Source of the DNA: Tricholoma matsutake | Taxonomy: Eukaryota; Basidiomycota; Agaricomycetes; Agaricales; Tricholomataceae | DNA: 64,000 bases | Direction: 5' to 3' | Assembly (NCBI GenBank): GCA_026075535.2 | Contig: AP026549.1 | Coordinates: forward strand, 3,286,001-3,350,000 | Shown: positions 46,023 through 57,610 of the stretch, piece by piece | How the letters are laid out: each line of letters opens with the position of its first letter | How positions within the stretch are numbered: the first letter of the stretch is position 1 | Program-made: the position numbers and the translations under genes | The notes under the pieces: generated by a model | Told to the model about the DNA's origin: nothing | What the model saw: the letters and a program-made list of their open reading frames with translations, nothing else | Database searches by the model: none

Positions 46023-47460
46023 CTACCAAGGCCGACTACGTATGGTCGAGCCGATATCACCGACCTTAATATTGGAAAAGACAATTTTAGCGTTGGGGAA
46101 CTGGCTCTCGATATCTGCCGGGACACCAGAAGTAGTCGCACAGGTGCCACGCACAACACCTGGTTGAGATACGCTTGCATTGGATGGGAAGTCGCTGTCG
46201 AGCCAGAGCATGTGGGCCCCAGAGTCGTCCCACAAACTCATCACCAACACCATCCCACGTGCCATCGCAGCGCCCATCTGACTCAACCCGCCCTGTTGCT
46301 GGAAACTCATCGGGTTGCCGAATGCGGTCTTTTGAGCGTTACAGAATGCGTCAGTGATAGAGTCGTATGGCGGCATGCCGGTGATGTTGGTCTTGGAGTT
46401 CTGAATGACGTGCCCGTTCTGGACGTAGATGCGACGGATCTCGATTAGAGGGCCGGTAGTGGTGTTGCCTTCGGTAAGGAATTGGGTGACGACCGTGAAT
46501 GGCTTGCTGGTGTCAACCGTCAAGCCCTTGCCGTAGAATGAAGCGTCGCCCATGCGGAATGAATTGAAGTCGCAACCCTCAGGGTCACACTTTGTGCCGT
46601 ACTTGTTGTTGGCACCACCGCAGGCGGCGCCACTGCAACTGGTCTGCTGAGACAGTTGACAGGGATGAGGGGTGTAAGCCGCTGAGACTGAATTGGCCTC
46701 CCATAGATCCAGCTCATTACAACACATGCCCGTAGCGCCAGTGACGGAATTCGAGCCGTTGCTAGAAGGTATCAGGTTGGCCTACAAATAAAAATGAATA
46801 AGAATGAACTCCGAGGAAGTTCTGAAGGACCAGACGTACTACGCCATCGATGAAGTTCATGCTCGTCGGGCACTGCGCGTCACAGTAACCAGTCCCATAC
46901 TTTGCCCCTGCCTTGTTGGAGGGGAACCCGGCCATGCCTCCATCGGCCAACATTTCGGAGAAGTAAAGAGCTCCGTTAAGGCCGCAAGGAAGTTGAGAGA
47001 CGTCGACGTCAAAAGATAACTCCTGGTTCAGGAGGTGGAACATCTCGTAATTATGGTTATCAGCCATAAAGTAAACACGGGAACCAACGTTCCTCCGCCA
47101 TTTGCTCGTCGTAACGAGTTTTAGTGTGAGTGCATTATCAGTAGTTGTGATACCATATGTGCCGGAATAGTCTGCACCCTCGAGGGCACAGTTCTTGGCG
47201 CAAGTCACACCGTCGGGACACAGACTGACGTCCCACGTGCCATTGGTGGGGTAGTAACAATCCGTAGTGCTCGATGTGGCGTGCGTCCAACGAAAGTTTG
47301 CATCGATCACTACAGCGCCTCCAGCTTGTGTATGACAACCTCTACTTGTGCACTTCTGCCAGGGTAGTGGCGGATGGTGTTCTGGCAGCCGCGTGCCCAC
47401 TTGCTGTGCGTATACAACTGCAAGGGAAAGGAGAAATATGAGGGCGACTTTTGGGAACAT
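46023..47460 (-). CDS. GH7 cellobiohydrolase (cellulase), no carbohydrate-binding module
   Basis: Secreted glycoside hydrolase family 7 enzyme that releases cellobiose from cellulose chain ends. Two exons, 47460-46840 and 46781-46023, with a 58-bp GT-AG intron in phase 0; about 459 residues. The start at 47460 gives a clean signal peptide ([18 protein letters not shown]); an in-frame ATG at 47523 would place a polar stretch first. Family motifs include [47 protein letters not shown], and the catalytic ELDLWEAN, in which the first Glu is the nucleophile and the second the acid/base. Many paired cysteines are kept. The end is [12 protein letters not shown] with no linker or CBM1, and the last residues differ from what I expect, so a missed 3' splice is possible. 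Confidence 0.93.
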
Positions 47461-48284
47461 GAGTTGTATCGGTGCAGCTGTGCGGGAGTGAACCGGTGGT
47501 GAAATCAGGTAGGAGAAAACCATTTAAATGCATAGCTAGATCGAAGAAAACCCGGCATTGCTCCGAGTCAGCAGTGGTCAAAACGATATGATATATTATC
47601 CCACAGGATATAAGCACAAAGTAAAATGACACGGGAGTTTTTTTGAGGATGACTAGGAACGAGACCGAAAATTATCCGGAAGCCGTGCACATGGGGCCCC
47701 AGGGGCAGCTTCGTATAACTGGCCAGAAAACAGATTGAAAATAGATCACACACCTCGAGAGGGAAATCCACCGCCTGATGTCCGAGTCCAAAGGGGCACG
47801 TAATGGGTTTTACCGTCAGTCTTCGACATTGATGTGCAGGCGCGTTCCGCCTACATATAATAGTATACGTACATTAAAAAGGACCGGTTTGTTATAACAA
47901 TTTTTAGCGTGGGGGGTTGGTACTTGACTACATCCGATTGTTTCCTTTTCGGACTCAACTCGGCACTATGGCACGGTCGTCTGCGCCGCGATCCAGCTAT
48001 TTGCAAAACAATAGGCCAACAATAGGCAGCGATCACGGAAAATGGCGAAGGGCAGGTAAGATCATGAGCGGCACCGCAAGGAAACATACTGAACCAAAAC
48101 CGGTGACTTACCTGTGGCATGCTGTGACCAGAATTTTTAGATCCTCTGCACGAGCGAGGTCCTAGAACCGTTTGGTGAGGATTGATAAAATGAGTTGTAA
48201 GAGAAATCATGGCAGGAACTCAGAAAGCGCGATTGGAATGATTCTTGCGCAAATGTTCATTGACTTCAAGTTTGTTCTTGAGTT
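47461..48284. other. Shared upstream region of the GH7 and acyltransferase genes
   Basis: Divergent spacer of about 820 bp. Frames within it (47568-47771, 47851-48210, 47917-48165) overlap on both strands and lack family signals. It should contain both promoters; I could not pick out a specific operator with confidence. Confidence 0.45.
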
Positions 48285-49564
48285 ATGAAGGAGCGACAAC
48301 CTTTCTCGCTGGCAGTGCTCTCACTCATTCCCTTCATCTTACTCCTTTCCTTAATCATCCCACCAACACCGTATCGCCCAGTTTTGTTTCTTCCCGTGCT
48401 GGGAATAGCATACTATCTACTGTTCTACACAACCACAGGCAACGCATCAATAGACCTATCCATCGGTTCCTCAATAACACCTTTCGTCGCAACCGCTTTC
48501 GACTTCATCCTCCTCACCGAACCACAGACCCAGCTTTTCCAACTTGGCCAAAAAGTACCATCTTCGTCTTTCCCCAGCACACGCGAAAAACTCAAATGGG
48601 CGCTCGACCTGCTATCTAGCCACCGAGGCATCGGATGGAAACACGAGCCTTTCTCAAAGCTTCCCCCACCTCCATTTTCCTCAAACACCCCACGCATGAA
48701 ATTCATCGCGTACCAGCTTTTTATAGCTCTGGCGTACTTCCTCGTGTGGGATGTCTGCGCCATATACTCCCGGAACACTCCTGCACTCATGGTAGGAGGC
48801 CCTCCATTGTCCGACCAGCCGTTGTTGTGGAAGATTGTCAACATGTGGGCGTGGGCTGTCCCTGCCACTGCGGCATTGACTATCAACCATTCTTTGCTTT
48901 CTGCCGTCATGGTTGGCTTAGGGTTTTGGACTGACGTCGCTCAATGGAGGCCGTTGTTTGGTAGTTTGAAGGAGGGATATAGTGTCACTAGGTTCTGGAG
49001 GTGATTTTTTCCGCGATTGGTGAATTTATCCACTATTAATCCTTCGACGCAGTCAAACTTGGCATCAATTACTCCGTCGAGTAGGTCCCCAACCTTGTCT
49101 AATGAAATCCTAACATGCTTATCGTTTCTCATGTAAAGGTTCTTACGGTTCCCGGCCAAAAACTCCGGCAATATTTATCTATACCCAAAGGAACCTACTT
49201 ATCATCCTTCACCACACTCTACACATCCTTCTTCGTCTCAGCTTTGATCCATAACCCTGCAGACTACATGATGCTCGGTAGACACGGCGGCGGCGCTCTC
49301 AAGTTCTTCCTTTCTCAAGCCTTCTGCATAACGTTCGAAAATTTCATCATCGCTCTAGGAAGACGGGCTGGTTTCGCCGACTGGCAGGCGTGGCGCATCA
49401 TCGGGTATGTGTGGGTGCAGCTTTGGTTTGCGTTTTCACTGCCTTGGATGCTACAGCCTCAAATCACCGCTGGGCTGATACAAAATGGGATGGGTTATAG
49501 CCTGATTTTGGGGTTGTGGAATGGCAATTGGGCACCAGGGCTTGCTGGTAAGGAAAGCATGTAG
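48285..49564 (+). CDS. Wax-synthase-like membrane-bound O-acyltransferase (MBOAT)
   Basis: Polytopic membrane enzyme expected to transfer an acyl group to an alcohol. Three exons, 48285-49000, 49053-49080 and 49139-49564, all in phase; about 389 residues. Exon 2 is only 28 nt and encodes QTWHQLLRR, the conserved W-H-Q segment of fungal wax-synthase-type MBOATs. Exon 1 supplies the N-terminal helices (LSLIPFILLLSLIIPPTPY) and RPLFGSLKEGYSVTRFW. Exon 3 has LPKG-like LSIPKGTYLSSF and the putative catalytic histidine in SALIHNPADY, then further helices. Relatives include acyltransferases of terpenoid and mycotoxin clusters, but nothing next door points to such a cluster. Acceptor substrate unknown. 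Confidence 0.87.
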
Positions 49565-49740
49565 ATCGTTATCATGTGTTTTGCTGCTTCGCTTGACTTT
49601 TTTCAATAGATGGTTGGTCGTTTTACGATTATATAAGGAGGAAGGCACATAAGGATTGTGATTTGTATTTTCATTCTTACTACAGTACGCCTCGACAGAT
49701 TGTTATACTACGATAAACGCGCCTTTATCATCATCTGGGC
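49565..49740. other. Spacer after the acyltransferase gene
   Basis: Short 3' region with a CTTTTTTCAAT run; nothing else seen. Confidence 0.4.
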
Positions 49741-49879
49741 CGATCTATGTACGTGCCATTATCTTGCACGGAACTGCAATCAACAGGAAAGAAATGAACA
49801 AATGAAGAGACACGAAAACATTCAGCGAACTCGAATACGTAGCTGTCTCGTCGTTTATACCAAACGCAACCGAAGCCCC

Positions 49880-50262
49880 ACTGGCAGGTGTACTTACCCC
49901 GACCGCAGTCATCCGTCTAATCCATGGGCCCATATCATCCTCATCATCATCATCATCATCCCTGATAAACATATACGCCCCCCTCGGCTCCTCTACCCAT
50001 TCCCCGTCCACCTCATCCCCAAATCCCAACACATCAATCACCGTCACATCGTTCCGATTGCTCGCCGCAACACACCACCTCCCCCTCAAACACCACCTGC
50101 CACACACCAATGACCCCCGTCAACAGATCGCGCACCACCGACCCCATCGCGCACATCCCACATCTTGAGGTTCCCATCCGATCCACTGAGCGCCTTGTAC
50201 TCGTCATGCTGGAAACACGTTATTGCCCCCGGTATGCGCAGCAAGCGTATGCCGCAACCTAG
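49880..50262 (-). pseudogene. WD40 fragment resembling the C-terminus of Cdc4/Fbxw7-type F-box proteins
   Basis: On the minus strand from 50262: RLLRIPGAITCFQHDEYKAL, SGSDGNLKMWDVRDG, then after a one-base shift VVRDLLTGVIGVWQVVFEG, CVAASNRNDVTVIDVLGFG and EWVEEPRGAYMF, followed by an aspartate run. This is the last blade and tail of a Cdc4-like WD40 propeller as I recall it from basidiomycetes. No F-box or earlier blades were found upstream (50263-51150). The shift and absence of the rest indicate a fragment or pseudogene. A GTAAGTAC donor near 49900 suggests it derives from spliced gene sequence rather than a cDNA. Confidence 0.65.
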
Positions 50263-51156
50263 CTGAGTCTGAGTGAGCGGCTGATATACTAAGTAGTATG
50301 AAACAGAGCTGAGGGCGCACCGAGTCGAATAAACCAGAACGTGAGAAATGACTTATAGTACATCATTCTCGGTTACCCTCGCCTGATGAGTCTTTACATA
50401 TTTACAGACGATAGTATTCTCTCCCATTCAAGGTCAGTGAAAGACAGGAGGCGTTGGTGGAGGGCGGTTCTTTATTTCAAACGAACACGACAATTGATGG
50501 GTGCGTGACAATCTCCTGACCCTCAACGCGCATCGCGTTCTACATACCATCGCGAGGCTCCGCAAATAGTTACACACCAAGGCCCTGGGACCGCTTTTTC
50601 GGCGGCAGGCTAGCATTCAGGATGCTTGCGTACGAAATGACACTTGATTCCGGATGAACGTGCCTTGGAAAGGATAACATAAACAGACACACAAAGAAGT
50701 GCCATCAATTACATATATTCGTCAATCGTTAAATAGACGTGAAGATTCGACTCGATTGACTCGATCTAGCCGCATTTTGATCATATCCTATTGAAAATGT
50801 ATCATTCCATATTTGACTGGAACTTCTCGCTCTGCAGCGAAGGTTCAAGATGAGATGAGCACCCTAGAAGGAATGAGCACCGCTTCTGGGATGTTGCGAC
50901 AAGGTGAAACTAGCTCACAGAGTATGAAAGAATGACTAAAACCCATCTAAATGCATATATATTAACAAAAGGCTTGTTTGCGGGACAACATTTACGCACG
51001 GAAAGAGTATGGTGGAAATTACTCCACGCGTCATGAGCCTAGCAACTAGCCCGAGGACAATGGCAACTGACACAAAATTACACTCAGCTACGAATTTCAA
51101 TTCCACACTGCTCGAAAGGAAACTCACCACAAGCTCTGAAGTACGAGAACAAATGA
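50263..51156. other. Intergenic between WD40 fragment and DUF6533 gene
   Basis: No supported gene. A minus frame at 50434-50616 and one at 50936-51130 have no recognisable motif or splice partner. Confidence 0.4.
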
Positions 51157-52562
51157 TCAGCCTCCAGTGACATAGATCACAATGTTAACATACAGCACGA
51201 AAAATATGGTTCCGTCAAAGGCGAAAGAGAGCAGAAGCGGCTCCATGTTCCTCATGTTACGCAAACTACTCCAAGTAAACTTGCCGTATCCTGCCCAATT
51301 ACGAAGCGGCTTCCACAGCGTCATTCCAAGGTAGATTACTGTAACGCCGAAATAAGTAAGATCACTTGACGATCATGTTGAATAGATACAGACCAGACAA
51401 GATAAAGTTGGGAAGGCTAAAAAATGTTTGTCGGAAAGTAACAACTTTGGAGTTCAGTACGACTCACAAGGAGGTAAATATAATAGGTTTTATATCCGTC
51501 TTGAAAGTTGGGAAGGTACAACCTCGCCAAGGAGCTGGCATTGGTATGACATTTATGTTGACCCATCTTGCATAGTCAATTGCGGACCATAAACAAGCCT
51601 AGACAACATCCAGAAGTCATCAAGAAGTCATGCACAAGAGAGCCCATGACATGCTGCAATTTAAATAGAATAGGTTCGTACTCACCGCAAAATCAGCTAA
51701 AACAAAAGTTAGAGTGAAATATTGATTAATTTAACCCTACTCACTGAGTAGCAGAATAATCAACACAACCAGTACTAAAAGAATCATATGCGTATCAGTT
51801 TATGACAAACACGAAACAATCGCTCGCTAGAACGTACATCGTCCATCGCGATTGTAGATTGCCCAAACACGTAGCGTCACAATCATGTTCAGAATCAAGA
51901 TAAATCCCAAAGGACCTCCTCTGTTATACAGTCAGAAAGAGCACCCGGAAGATGGAATGGTGATTCGGACGAACATAACTGTCCACGAGTGGTAGTGTTT
52001 GCATCTAAATTTGGAGCATGAGCAGAGAAATTTACCGGAGCAGGCGACATACATCTGTGATATGTCAATTCCAGCCAACGAAAAGAAAAGGATTTAGGCA
52101 TACCGAGCTATTATGACTCATATTGACGTGGGTAATCACTGTCGGACCATTTGAGAACTAAGGAGAATATCAAAAACACGTGGAAGTACATGCGACCATG
52201 GGTCTGTTGGGTATAGCGTAAACGATGTGAAAGGGTATGAAGCGAGGAACGCACATAAGACTGATGAAAGCGTAATATCTGACAACAAAATATAGTGCTT
52301 TGACTATTGACCAGTGAGATCCCCATATGTAGTTGATCTGTTCAAAAGTACATCAGGGTGACGTATGGAGGTGATGTATGGACCAAGGTTCACTTCGAGA
52401 TCAGACGTGAGGATGATGTCGTAGGAGAGAAATGTCAAAGCGGACACTAAAGAAAGGTAAGTAAGCACTAGTAGACGATATGATGAACATGAACATGCCG
52501 TAAGAGTACGTGGCGTGTTGATTTGCACTCAGCAGAGTGACAAAAGTGTCGACAGAGGCCAT
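51157..52562 (-). CDS. DUF6533-family multi-helix membrane protein
   Basis: Integral membrane protein of a family abundant in agaricomycetes, function unknown. The start at 52562 gives MASVDTFVTLLSANQHATYS. After an intron comes the domain signature VSALTFLSYDIILTSDLE spliced to INYIWGSHWSIVKALYFVVR and YYAFISLM. Further exons give GPLGFILILNMIVTLRVWAI plus YNRDGR (~51870), and the last exon has RNMEPLLLSFAFDGTIFFVL and ends YVNIVIYVTGG with a stop at 51157. The gene is split by many very short introns and I could not fix every exon between 52200 and 51250. Seven transmembrane helices are expected for the family. Nothing links it to its neighbours functionally. Confidence 0.75.
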
Positions 52563-52745
52563 GGTGACTCTTCACCTTGGGGTGAACAATACACTCCAGG
52601 AAAAATCCACCTCGTGCGACAAGCTAAAAACTTCGATCAGGATTGAAACTGACTGAAGCTTATCGATAGTCCAAGATTTTCAGGGACGACTCGCTGAAAT
52701 CTTAGAGAAGGCACAGTTTTTAGCTATTGTGGCCCGAACTAGCCT
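52563..52745. other. Upstream region of the DUF6533 gene
   Basis: Likely promoter of the minus-strand gene; no distinct site recognised. Confidence 0.35.
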
Positions 52746-52748
52746 GAT

Positions 52749-53268
52749 ATGTCGTACACCCGGATGTATCCACGTCTCTTTCGTCTTTTGATGGACCTCC
52801 GGAACGCCAGTGACTTTGAGGATGTACGTACCTCCGCAGATAAGTATGTGAATTTTCTCTTTTCTGGTACTCAAGGAGGCCGATTAATACTTGAGCATTC
52901 CATATCAGACGGTCAGTGCTGGATGAAATCAACAGTGGGTCTTACTATGTATCTTGGTCAGCATTTAGCAGGATCATCTGCAATATTGGAAACGCTCTAA
53001 CTTCAAATTCGTGTTGCTAAGGGTCTTCGCCGAGATGCCGGCCCTCCAAACCTTAAGTTTTGATGGAACCTGGCCTCGGCGTGTCCAAGTTCTCGACGCA
53101 CAGCGTCGCCCGTCTTTGTCCCCGCTCTCTGAGCATCAAACCCTGCCGTTGCACCATCCGCTCCTTCCCTGTTTAGTTCCGGGTTGGCCTAATAATCGTT
53201 CATTTCAAAAAAGCCTCTGTCGCAGTTACAATTATTATCTATCAGTACGGCTAGCAGTGTGGTTATAA
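52749..53268 (+). pseudogene. Possible remnant of an F-box/LRR-type gene
   Basis: Two plus frames, 52749-53000 and 53011-53268, have a leucine-rich feel (RLFRLLMDLRNASDFEDV; LLRVFAEMPALQTLSFDGTW). The second is reminiscent of leucine-rich-repeat segments in the large basidiomycete F-box families, but no F-box was seen and the frames end without splice signals that I trust. Confidence 0.25.
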
Positions 53269-53673
53269 TACAAAGATCTGCTTCATCAGCTTCATCATCA
53301 TCATCAGCAATCATCATGATATTTGCAGGGATTGAAGCTATTGAAGCGTCGTCCATGGTTTATACACAGACAGCACCAATCATGCAGGTATTTATGTAAG
53401 GGTTTGAAAATTACTTACAATCTGAAGACATTGTGAAGATATCTTGTCCTTACAGTTTTCTAACTCCAAACTCTAAACCTGTTTCCACCCACTTGAAAGT
53501 CTGCAGATTAAGGTTTCAAGATAGAAAATCAAGTTACAGTTGACACTCCCATAAACCATACCCCCTCGGGAGGCAGCCCAAAGTATCACAGTGGGCAAGT
53601 TCCGAGGCAGTTGACTCATAGTTGACTCAGAGTTGACTTGTTGTCAACTTGTGTTTTGACTTGTGTTTGACTT
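53269..53673. other. Non-coding, ends in a gttgact/ttgtgtttga short-repeat tract
   Basis: Contains a short cttcatcatcatcatc run near 53288. From 53608 to 53681 the words gttgact, ttgtgttttgac and cttgtgtttga repeat, forming the landing site of the MITE that follows. Confidence 0.5.
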
Positions 53674-53681
53674 GTGTTTGA

Positions 53682-53993
53682 TAGGGAACTGCACGGGTTT
53701 CCCACGCTTTTATTTCCTAATTTATTCACTGAGTTTTGCATGAAAACTCATGAAAAAATGATTTTCTGATAGCTATTCAATGGATGCTTGTGATACAAGG
53801 GACAAAATAATTTATTTTCGACCTTGTCACATGACAGATGTCACCCAAATATTGTTTTATGTGTTAGATCACAAAGAGCCAACAAAAAGCTTCCAGAAAA
53901 TCATTTTTTCATGATTTTTCATGCAAAACTCATTGAATAAATTAGGAAATAAAAGCGTGGGAAACCCGCGGGTAAAACCCATGCAGTTCCCTA
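53682..53993. mobile_element. hAT-type MITE with ~85-bp TIRs and a perfect 8-bp target duplication
   Basis: 312 bp. Left end TAGGGAACTGCACGGGTTTC and reversed right end TAGGGAACTGCATGGGTTTT; after a 13-bp difference both continue ccacgcttttatttcctaat and on to catgaaaaaatgattttctg. Flanks are the identical octamer GTGTTTGA (53674-53681 and 53994-54001). Eight-bp duplication plus a TAGGG terminus indicates hAT mobilisation. No coding capacity; short internal AT-rich core. Confidence 0.92.
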
Positions 53994-54048
53994 GTGTTTG
54001 ACATTTGTAGTTATGTAGTGTACCTTTTGTTAGGAATGCAGAAAAGAT

Positions 54049-54121
54049 GACCAAACTGGGGATTGAACCCAGGCCCTCCTGGACATATACCAGATGCTCT
54101 GACCGACTGAGCTATCAGGTC
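54049..54121 (-). tRNA. tRNA-like gene, Ile(UAU)-like anticodon; probably pseudogene or SINE-type derivative
   Basis: Minus strand gives a 73-nt cloverleaf: acceptor GACCTGA/TTTGGTC, D arm GCTC-loop-GAGC, anticodon stem TCTGG/CCAGG with loop TATATGT, T arm CTGGG-TTCAATC-CCCAG. Box A (TAGCTCAGTCGG) and box B (GGTTCAATCC) match pol III consensus, and a TTTT terminator follows 3 nt after the discriminator A. Oddities: position 33 is A instead of the near-universal U, the acceptor has a T5-T68 mismatch and a G-U pair. By position the anticodon is TAT. These faults make a working tRNA doubtful. Confidence 0.6.
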
Positions 54122-55380
54122 TTATAGGGTTCAACAGAACAAGGATACCATATAACCAGACACAGATTGCTACAACTATCACATCACTTGTGTGTGTGTG
54201 TGCAAACTATGAGCACTGATTAAGCAGTGGCAGATTATATAATCCAACACCTTTGTAATCACTATTCATTCCATGGAATTGAGTGTTTATCTTCTAATTC
54301 ATGCTATAGCTTCACTTAAAAACTGTATTTTGTACTTCAATACTTCAACAATTTTAATATTTCTATTTAGAACTACAATATCTCACTTACCTGTACCAGT
54401 ACTTACTTTAAGTTTGACTCTTGATGCCAACTTGACATGTGTGAGTTTGGCAGGTTCCCATGCATCACATGATCATGCTTGCTGCAATTTCGAGTTCCTT
54501 TGTTCTTGATGTGTTTGTGCCTACTTGTCTTCTGGCTTGACTGGATACTTGGACTCTTTATTTCATCATCTTCTATTCCAGACAATCCTAATTCTGACAT
54601 TCCAATGGATCCTCCTTGTCAAGAACTGTTCCTCACCCAATCGGAACCTGCATCTGTCCGACACCTTTCTGCAGCTTGAATCCAACATTCACTGACTCCT
54701 CCCATTTTGTTCCTGGCTGCCTTGCACTGCCCACACTGCTGTGCATCAGGCTGCCTTGTACAGCACCTATGGCTGCCTTACCAAGGCTGCTGTCTCTTTT
54801 GCAAATTCAACTATGGACTCCTGTGTGGCCCCTGCTAAGTAATTTAACTATGCAGTCGAGACACTGCCACAGTTACCGAGATGTTCCGCTCCAATTCCAG
54901 ACTGTAGTATTTAAGCTTAGTTAGTTTTGACTTGTATTCCTCAGTTCATATATCGACATAGACTCAACAAAGATAATCCAATCTTGTTCTCCTCCTAGTT
55001 CTGTCTTCTGCTAAGAGTCCGAATTCCCTTCGACTCAACCTCTAGTCACCCTCTGAAGTCCTGGTTCCATCCAGACTTAACCTAAGTTCCTCATACTCAT
55101 TCTCCCATGTTCACCAGCACTTACCCACTCCTCCTTCTGCAAACATCATCAAGAAATTAGGACACCAGACGAGGTGAAGGGCGCAGCTGAAGCCAAGTCC
55201 TTTCCATTTTCCCCTCTGCAAATCCGCTATGACTCGACAACCTTCTGCTATCGACACCTGCCGGGTCCGACCAGATTCTGACATCTTCTCTCAGGTTCAG
55301 TTCTTAACACTCCTGCAAGTTCTGGTTCAGGGGAGGCTGGCCCATCTCAGGCTGGACTTGGCAAGTGCAAGCATTCTCTG
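54122..55380. other. Non-coding or decayed sequence
   Basis: Contains a (tg)n run near 54190 and several plus frames rich in Ser/Pro/Leu (for example 54616-54924) with no recognised family. It may be the decayed upstream part of the ORF series that follows. Confidence 0.35.
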
Positions 55381-55386
55381 GGCACC

Positions 55387-57222
55387 ATGAATCCTGGTTC
55401 AAGAGCTTTGCAAGCCAAGAAAGCCTGCAAGGCCTTCACAAAGCAGCCCAAGAAGCCCAAGAAGCCTAGTGATTGGCACATGAGAAAAGGAGAGGTACCA
55501 AAGGAGGCTGAGAAGACAAAGGTGCACATTCATTGTATTCAAGCACTTTAAAGTCTAAATCACTTTCAGGCTGCACTTGAGCTTCATCTCTGTGTACTTT
55601 GGGGCTTACCAGACTACTGTCCCCCCCAAGGTCACAGAAGATAACAAAGTACCCTTCACCCACTGCTTTACAAGCACAATTGCGGAACTCTGTCACAGCC
55701 AGTCTTGATGACAACTCAGCTAGCATTCAGGGTGCCCAAATGAAAGTGCATGAGCTCCTTAACTCTATTTCAGACTCGGTTGGGATTATCACCAACAATA
55801 TCAAATGCATTCCAGAATCCCATCTGTTGCTCATGTTCAGGTCGGTGGCATGCCTTGGGCTCCAACAGTGGGCACCTGTAACAATCCAGAGTCTATGTAT
55901 AATCAATCTCCTTCATGAGCACATTGCCCTCAAAACATTTGAGCAGGTCTCAGGTGCATTTGGATACTCTCATATGGGAATGAACCTGTCATGTATCAAT
56001 GATTTTGCACTTATGTGTAAACTTTATTGAAGCTTCATTTTCTTGTATATGCATGGTATTGCCAAGTCAGAGGCAAAGAATCCAGGAAGTGTTGCAAAAG
56101 CAAAGCAGATGACTGGAGTGTGGAAATGACATAGTGTGGTATCTAATTCCTGGAATTCTGTATATGCCATTTTCAGATTGTATTTACTAATAAACCTTGA
56201 TAGCTTGCTGATGCAGGATGGACATGTTCAGGGCTCATGGTTTCAATAAACACATTGTGGCCTTGGCTAGAGAGAATGAAGCCCATTCAGATGATGAGTG
56301 GGCTGAAGGGAATGCTGAGTCAGTTGATGCAGTGCACCACATCAAGGAGAAGGAGGGACGTTCAACAAAAGTTACTGCATTCTTTAGAATGGCTGATAAA
56401 GAGTGCAAGTGGATGAATAGAAGAAAAAGAAGACACCTTAAGTTGGCCGATCTTTGTTTGTCTTTTTACATTTGACTGATCCTATTTATCTGTAGACTGG
56501 AGTGACACCATGAAGACCACCCATGCCAAAGTTATCTGAGCACACTGCTCTCCCAAAGAAAGTCCCAATTGATTGGTTTGATCCTATCTATTGGAACAAT
56601 CTTTCTATCTGTGAGTGTGTCCAATATATCAAGAATGGTGCTTATGTCACTCTGCCACCTGCAGAGCTCTGTGCCAGCTGGGATGAGTGTGAGAAATGGA
56701 AGAGTATGCCAAAGAAGGAGTTGAAAGAGTGAGTGTAGTCTGTAAAGTATGAGACTCAGCTCAGCCCACTCAACGTAGTGGCAAAGTCTGAATATATTAC
56801 CTGTAAAGTACGAGACTATAGGTAATAATGTAAGTAATAGTGTCTGCAGGTAAAGTAAGTGATGGGTACTCACCTCAGCTCAGCCCACTCGATGTAGTGG
56901 CAAAGTCTGAGGGAGTCAACCATAACTACACTAACTATAAGTAAAACAGAGGCTGTGTCATAATGGGTACAGTAATGGAACAAAAGGAATTTGGACTCCT
57001 GAGTCCTATAAATAGAGTAATGAGTAAATGAGCATACTACATAGGATTGTCTGTTCCAACAGGAGTTTATGGCCAAATATGGTGGTGAAGTGCAGGCAGA
57101 ATACAAGCTACCTACGCCAGATGAATTGGAACAACTTGAGCAGCAGGATGATGAGGAGGATGAAGGTGAGCTGGACATATCAGGTGAGGGGTCAGGTGAT
57201 GAGGGGTCAGGTGATGAATAAG
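55387..57222 (+). CDS. Conserved-looking transposon-associated hypothetical gene, multi-exon
   Basis: Plus-strand coding pieces appear in order: MNPGSRALQAKKACKAFTKQ (55387); a segment near 55570 that reads ALELHLCVLWGLPDYC; 56218-56475 with FRAHGFNKHIVALARENEAH; 56523-56732 with PIDWFDPIYWNNLSICECVQ and LPPAELCASWDECEKWKSMP; and from 57064 FMAKYGGEVQAEYKLPTPDE, ending with an acidic tail and a stop at 57222. The D-W-F-D-P-x-Y-W-N and (E)FMxKYG pieces are ones I associate with uncharacterised basidiomycete proteins found beside transposons. Splice junctions are only partly resolved and one piece needs a frame change, so it may be a decayed gene. Confidence 0.45.
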
Positions 57223-57610
57223 ATATGGGTGTTGTTTAGTACATATTCTGGTTAATGGTGGTAATTGATTTACTTACCTCTTCATATTCATGCTTGCCAA
57301 GTCACTTAATGTATTTCAAGTTAATACCATCTTTTCTATTTATCCAAAGCTATTTACACATTGCCAGGGATGCAAAATTATTGGCACCCTCTGTTGGGAG
57401 CCTAACATACAACCAGGACCTTCCTGCCAATACCATAAGTGCCTGCTGGCCACTGGACAGTTGTGACATGAGTGATAATATGGACAGGCTCAATAATACT
57501 AAGGTTGTTAGAGGGGAGTGCATCAACAATTTGTATAAATCCAGGGTGGTGCATGAATGGTGCCTGCCTCTCCTCTTGTGTAGATAGTGATTGATGTGAG
57601 TGGACTCTTA

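Noticed and set aside
45951..46448. Plus-strand frame of 165 codons
   Set aside because: Antisense to the GH7 catalytic exon.
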